From NCBI GenBank assembly GCA_964459325.1, contig CAYWKU010000005.1, forward strand, positions 62,001 to 126,000: a DNA stretch of 64,000 nucleotides, written 5' to 3'. The notes beneath the pieces are model-generated. The model searched no databases, had not been told where the DNA came from, and saw only the letters and a list, made by a program, of their open reading frames with translations. A program made the translations under genes and the position numbers. Positions 60,788-64,000 of this stretch are shown one piece after another. Each line of letters begins with the position of its first letter. Position 1 is the stretch's first letter. This stretch comes from CAYWKU01 sp964459325. Lineage in GTDB: Bacteria; RBG-13-61-14; CAYWKU01.

Positions 60788-61252
60788 ATGAAAAGATTAA
60801 TCACGGTTTCGGTTGCCGCTATGGTTATGGTGTTTTTTATTCTGTCCGTATCGATGGCGGCCTCGGAGGGTTCAAAAAAGGGCGCCACGGGCAAACCGCT
60901 CCCCAACTGGTCGGAATATCCGTGGGAATACAAGCATAAAGTAAAGGACGGCGAGTTTTTGTTTATGCTGGCGGGTTATTACTACGGCGACTGCCACAAG
61001 TGGAATTGGATTTATGCGACGAACAAAAACAGGATAAAGAATCCCAACCGCATAAGGGTGGGCCAGACACTGATTATAAAACTGCCGCGTGGATGGGAGG
61101 CGCCCATGCCTTATGAGAAATGGTACCAACGTACCAAGTACACTTCCCCCTCGGGGAAAGCAGGGGGTATGTCCGATGTAAAAATACCCGGCGGATACGT
61201 ACTCGAGCCTTTCCCGGAACAAGCCAGGGCAAAGGAAGAAGAGAAGAAATAA
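60788..61252 (+). CDS. Exported LysM-domain protein
   Basis: 154 residues with a signal peptide (~1-24, MKRLITVSVAAMVMVFFILS). One LysM-like fold follows (~50-105; HKVKDGEFLFMLAGYYYGD, IKNPNRIRVGQTLIIKLP), which binds peptidoglycan or holds a protein at the cell wall. No catalytic domain is seen. The ATG is behind AAGGAGG. The reading frame is open 90 bp further upstream, but without a ribosome site. Confidence 0.85.
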   Translation: MKRLITVSVAAMVMVFFILSVSMAASEGSKKGATGKPLPNWSEYPWEYKHKVKDGEFLFMLAGYYYGDCHKWNWIYATNKNRIKNPNRIRVGQTLIIKLPRGWEAPMPYEKWYQRTKYTSPSGKAGGMSDVKIPGGYVLEPFPEQARAKEEEKK

Positions 61253-61303
61253 GTTAAAACCCGGATTACTGTTCCGGTTTCCGATATGTGTTGAATTTAA
61301 TAA

Positions 61304-61328
61304 CCCTCCGCCGTCCGGGGGGTTTTTT
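61304..61328 (+). terminator. Rho-independent terminator
   Basis: Stem CCCTCC/GGGGGG (61304-61309 with 61317-61322; one G-U) is followed by TTTTTTATT. It ends the LysM transcript. Confidence 0.75.
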
Positions 61329-61426
61329 ATTGTCGGCGATTTGCCTTTTCGCGCCGGGGAGTTGTGTTATTTCACTGATTTGATACAATGAACTTATAGG
61401 ATGAAAATTCCAGCGGAGACCGGAGA

Positions 61427-61879
61427 ATGACCGACTTTAAAGACAGGGCCAGAAAAGCGGCGGGAGAATTCGGTGACGCGGCGGGGGATAAATTCAGCGC
61501 ATTTCAGAAGCTGAGCCGCGAACAGAAGGCGCTTATCATTGGGTTTGCCGCGGCTGTAGTTATAGTGCTGGTTATCTGGTTGATTTTACCCGGAAAACTG
61601 GACCTGACGGTCAGCAGAATAGTGATGGATGGGGCCATGGACAACAAGGTCGTCATCCAGAACAACGAAGACAGGAGCCTGCGGGAGCTGGAAGTTATCC
61701 TTAACGAAAACTACCGGTACACGATTTCGTCCCTCGGTCCCGGGGAAACCAGGACCATAAGCGTTACCCGGTTCACCCGCAACGGCAACCCCGGAGGTGA
61801 TTCCCCGGGTTTGGACACCGTGCCACGGATAGTTAAAGTGGCGGGCGATGGAGGGCGCTACAAAGTCGAGTTCAAGTAG
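61427..61879 (+). CDS. Single-pass membrane protein of unknown function
   Basis: 150 residues. An amphipathic N-terminal helix is followed by one membrane segment (~36-54, LIIGFAAAVVIVLVIWLILP) and a ~90-residue beta-rich outer domain (LTVSRIVMDGAMDNKVVIQNNEDRSLREL..., an Ig/FxLD-like pattern). I do not recognise a family. It lies 99 bp after the terminator and begins a group of small genes read in the same direction. Confidence 0.65.
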   Translation: MTDFKDRARKAAGEFGDAAGDKFSAFQKLSREQKALIIGFAAAVVIVLVIWLILPGKLDLTVSRIVMDGAMDNKVVIQNNEDRSLRELEVILNENYRYTISSLGPGETRTISVTRFTRNGNPGGDSPGLDTVPRIVKVAGDGGRYKVEFK

Positions 61880-61886
61880 GGATTAA

Positions 61887-62186
61887 TTGGCAATCCAAGG
61901 GCATAAATGCCGGCGGTGCGGAAGGCCCCTGGATAAAGGCGAGGGCCGGTACTTGATGGTAGTGTCCTTTATCGCCGACGTGGATATGGAGTTCGAGCCT
62001 TATCCCGGAGACACCCAGGTTGAAATATCGAGGGCACTCAACGAGCTCGAGCGCTCAACTGAAAAGGAGTGCACGAACCAGGTTTATCAGAAAAACGTTT
62101 TTCTCATTTGCAGAAGTTGCAAGGAGGAGCTCGCCGAAAACCCTTTCGAGTACCCTGAGGGGCACACTCAAAAACCGGTTCAGTAG
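61887..62186 (+). CDS. Small zinc-ribbon-like protein, unknown function
   Basis: 99 residues starting at TTG 7 bp after the previous stop. Cysteine pairs CRRCGRPL near the N-terminus and CRSCKEE near the C-terminus could bind one zinc; the long segment between them is acidic. I do not recognise a family. Close spacing with both neighbours (7 bp and 2 bp) supports a real operon member. Confidence 0.65.
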   Translation: MAIQGHKCRRCGRPLDKGEGRYLMVVSFIADVDMEFEPYPGDTQVEISRALNELERSTEKECTNQVYQKNVFLICRSCKEELAENPFEYPEGHTQKPVQ

Positions 62187-62188
62187 GG

Positions 62189-62476
62189 ATGGAAAGTTCG
62201 GAGCGCAACCGGGTTTTGCTGGCTTCGCTGCTCGAAGCGTTTGAAAAACTGGGGGTTGAGGTTCGCTTCGAGGAACTGAATTTCGAAGACCTCAAAGGCA
62301 GGGGCGGCAAATGCAGGGTGCGCGAGAAGGAAATGATAATCATAGATAAGGGGCTTGAACTTGAGGAAAAGATAGAGATTCTTGCGGAGCAAATGAGCCT
62401 GCTGGATAATGAGGGTGTTTATTTGCCGCCTAATGTAAGGGAAATTGTGGAGAAGCATCGTGGTGAGGATAATTAA
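62189..62476 (+). CDS. Small soluble protein of unknown function
   Basis: 95 residues with alternating strand and helix: VEVRFEELNFEDLKGRGGKCRVREKEMIII, then a Glu/Leu-rich helix. No motif is recognised. It starts at ATG 2 bp after the zinc-ribbon gene and overlaps the next gene's start. Many anaerobes carry a comparable short conserved protein, but this is recollection and not a search. Confidence 0.6.
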   Translation: MESSERNRVLLASLLEAFEKLGVEVRFEELNFEDLKGRGGKCRVREKEMIIIDKGLELEEKIEILAEQMSLLDNEGVYLPPNVREIVEKHRGEDN

Positions 62477-63422
62477 AACGGCCATTTTTATCTGTCTGGC
62501 CTTAAGCTTGCTTGGTTTGAAGTATGACGGGTTGAGCCGTGACCGCATCACCGTAGCCATGTCGGTAAGGCTGCCCGAAAATTACTTTCAGGGACAGGGT
62601 TTCGGCCTTGAGATGCTTGAGGGTAAAGTGATACTGCCCCGGGTGAACCCGGAAAATATTGTGTTGGGGAGAGAGGCGGCGGGGGTGGTGGTGCTGGTTC
62701 TGAAATCGGGGATTCTCGACCCCGGCGCCAAAGGATATTGGTTTACTTTCTCGGCAAACGGCGGACTGAAGTGGACTCCACCCCTCTACTCGGGCATTAC
62801 TGCGGAGGATGATTTCACCATCCTGCCCTATACCCATTTTCCCATAATCAGAGTGGGTAATATCAGGCTGGAGGCACATGCAAAAGATTTCACCGCAGGC
62901 GACCAACAGGAGCCGGTTTATCTCCTGAATGTACCTCTGGAAATACTCAAAAGGGACACCGACTCCGACGGACTCACCGACCTGATGGAAGAAAGGCTCC
63001 TCACCGACCCGTCGAACAAGGACACAGACGCCGACGGCAAACCGGATTTTTTCGATAACGCGCCGTTGGTCTCGAATAAGCCGGATAGCGAAGCGGACCT
63101 GGTCAGGGTGGCGGCAATGGGCGAGGTTATCGGCAACTCGGAGAAGAGTTGGGCGGAAGAGGCGCTCGAGGGCGGGCTTAACATCATTGAAGTGGACTCT
63201 TACGAACAGTCCCACGAATTCCCGGGACTCGAAGCGAAGTTTATACACCTCACCGGCGATGATGTTGCCCGGTATGAGCGCAAGTTCGGCCCGCGCGCCA
63301 TTTTCAGGTTTGAAGAGACAGGCATCAGCGGAAACCGTGCTACCGTAAAATGGTCGAGGGGGGAATCCGAAGGCGAGGTTTTGTTAAAGAAGCGGAAAGG
63401 GCAGTGGAGCGCTTCAAACTGA
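62460..63422 (+). CDS. Exported protein with thrombospondin type-3-like calcium repeats
   Basis: About 320 residues. A hydrophobic N-terminal segment (~6-22) is a signal peptide or membrane anchor. A beta-rich part follows, then acidic Ca2+-binding type repeats near 165-195 (DTDSDGLTDLMEERLLTDP and NKDTDADGKPDFFDNAP) as in thrombospondin type 3. The start is GTG 62460 or 62463, both behind GGAGAAG and inside the upstream gene's 3' end. Function unknown; such proteins are often surface bound. Confidence 0.75.
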   Translation: MVRIIKTAIFICLALSLLGLKYDGLSRDRITVAMSVRLPENYFQGQGFGLEMLEGKVILPRVNPENIVLGREAAGVVVLVLKSGILDPGAKGYWFTFSANGGLKWTPPLYSGITAEDDFTILPYTHFPIIRVGNIRLEAHAKDFTAGDQQEPVYLLNVPLEILKRDTDSDGLTDLMEERLLTDPSNKDTDADGKPDFFDNAPLVSNKPDSEADLVRVAAMGEVIGNSEKSWAEEALEGGLNIIEVDSYEQSHEFPGLEAKFIHLTGDDVARYERKFGPRAIFRFEETGISGNRATVKWSRGESEGEVLLKKRKGQWSASN

Positions 63423-63426
63423 ATTA

Positions 63427-64000
63427 TTGCCCCCCTCGCCGACCAGTGATAACCTCGGCCCGTTGCTGAATGATATTCTAATAAAACTCCGAACCGGCCT
63501 GCTTCTGACGATAGCGGCTTCCGCCGTATCCTTCCCGTACATATTTCTTCAGACAATGGGGCCGTGGTCGGAAGCTATCGCGCGGGATTGGGGCGTTGAA
63601 GGAGAAGCCGGAACGGTCTTCATGTTCCAGTTCTCGCTGCTGGTGGCCATTACCTTTCTGTGCGCGGTAATAGGGGTTTTCCTGGCCTCCAAGTACGGCC
63701 TCCCCGGTTTCGGAAGCCTCAAGGACGCATTTAAGGTTTTCCGACGCTGGGGAGCATGGGCCATTGTCGGGGGCCTTGTAGTGGGATATTTCTTGCATGA
63801 CCGCACTTTTTACCGGGTAATACCGCAGGAAACAGGCTTCTACCTGTACCCGGACGGATGGATAAGCCTCGTATCCATGGTGCTTCATACCTCGGTATTG
63901 AGAGAGCTCGTGTTCCGCTTCGGCTTCGTCACCCTGCTGGCCGGTTTGTTTGAAGGGAGGAAAGGGCAGGTAGCGGCGGTGCTTCTGGTGGCGGCGTTCG
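63427..64000 (+). CDS. Putative CPBP-type intramembrane protease (5' part, truncated by window edge)
   Basis: At least 191 codons are open to the right edge. They give several membrane segments (LLLTIAASAVSFPYIFL, MFQFSLLVAITFLCAVIGVFLAS, WAIVGGLVVGYFL) and then LRELVFRFGFVTLL. That last block resembles the EExxxR motif of CPBP/CaaX-like proteases with the first glutamate as arginine. The second motif would lie beyond the edge. The start is uncertain: a TTG at 63427, 4 bp after the previous stop, or a TTG at 63463; no good ATG exists. Confidence 0.55.
   Translation, partial: MPPSPTSDNLGPLLNDILIKLRTGLLLTIAASAVSFPYIFLQTMGPWSEAIARDWGVEGEAGTVFMFQFSLLVAITFLCAVIGVFLASKYGLPGFGSLKDAFKVFRRWGAWAIVGGLVVGYFLHDRTFYRVIPQETGFYLYPDGWISLVSMVLHTSVLRELVFRFGFVTLLAGLFEGRKGQVAAVLLVAAF

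Noticed and set aside
1..64000. tRNA, rRNA genes and CRISPR arrays
   Set aside because: I looked for T-loop motifs, rRNA signatures and regularly spaced direct repeats and saw none. The many repeats are palindromes without regular spacers. A tRNAscan or CRISPR search would settle it.

Overview
The window comes from a bacterial chromosome with a moderately high GC content. It most likely belongs to a strict anaerobe with a Gram-negative envelope. The evidence is a Wood-Ljungdahl gene cluster at the left end, many oxygen-sensitive Fe-S and radical SAM enzymes, a heptosyltransferase-type GT9 enzyme, and lipoproteins. I cannot assign a phylum. The mix of a bacterial CODH/ACS, a selenocysteine formate dehydrogenase and very many palindromic intergenic repeats would fit an uncultured acetogen-like or syntrophic lineage. 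TTG and GTG starts are frequent.

Region 1 (1-11,695, minus strand) is a Wood-Ljungdahl operon. In transcription order it reads: NuoE-like subunit, NuoF-like subunit, selenocysteine formate dehydrogenase FdhA, FolD, CooC nickel-insertion ATPase, a 71-residue unknown protein, AcsD, CODH (AcsA/CooS), and AcsB running off the left edge. Together these would reduce CO2 to formate with NAD(P)H and/or ferredoxin, carry the one-carbon unit on tetrahydrofolate, and join methyl, CO and CoA. FdhA looks split into two reading frames. It is one gene: the in-frame TGA is followed at the right distance by a SECIS hairpin with the same apical loop as E. coli fdhF.

Region 2 (12-33 kb) is mixed. It holds a B12-binding radical SAM protein, a PilZ-cNMP protein, an ADP-ribosylglycohydrolase, GT9, dnaJ-grpE, a hicBA toxin-antitoxin pair whose hicA is very short, a ferredoxin-nitroreductase, a TPR-Ser/Thr kinase with the kinase at the C-terminus, a TMTC-like TPR membrane protein with an alpha/beta hydrolase, a hemerythrin, two glycosyltransferases, and a trypsin-fold protein whose catalytic serine is alanine. 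A BCCT transporter is translationally coupled to a ProX-like binding protein.

Region 3 (33-47 kb) holds a fused MrfA-type helicase/MrfB-type exonuclease, an AT-rich nuclease-like gene, DoxX, an acyl-CoA dehydrogenase, an acetoacetate decarboxylase-family protein, an XRE-cupin regulator with a clear promoter/operator, an orphan 2-oxoacid oxidoreductase gamma subunit, a radical SAM/SPASM protein with a membrane partner, an MFS transporter, and an FGE-fold protein without the catalytic cysteines.

Region 4 (47-64 kb) holds a small zinc-knuckle/AT-hook protein with its own promoter and a possible leader peptide, a large GH38-like lipoprotein, an acyl-CoA carboxylase beta subunit, an rrf2-metY-metX-metW cluster, an orphan chemoreceptor, a MOT1-type molybdate transporter (formate dehydrogenase needs Mo or W), and a run of small envelope or unknown proteins.

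The most interesting unexplained signal is a pair of homologous ~150-nt intergenic elements (48,124-48,297 and 56,315-56,465). Each lies just upstream of a gene and in the same orientation. Each can form a long stem between the same conserved blocks, with compensatory base changes. I interpret this as a structured RNA, possibly a riboswitch, that I cannot match to a known class. Intergenic regions also carry several families of palindromes and one MITE-like element.
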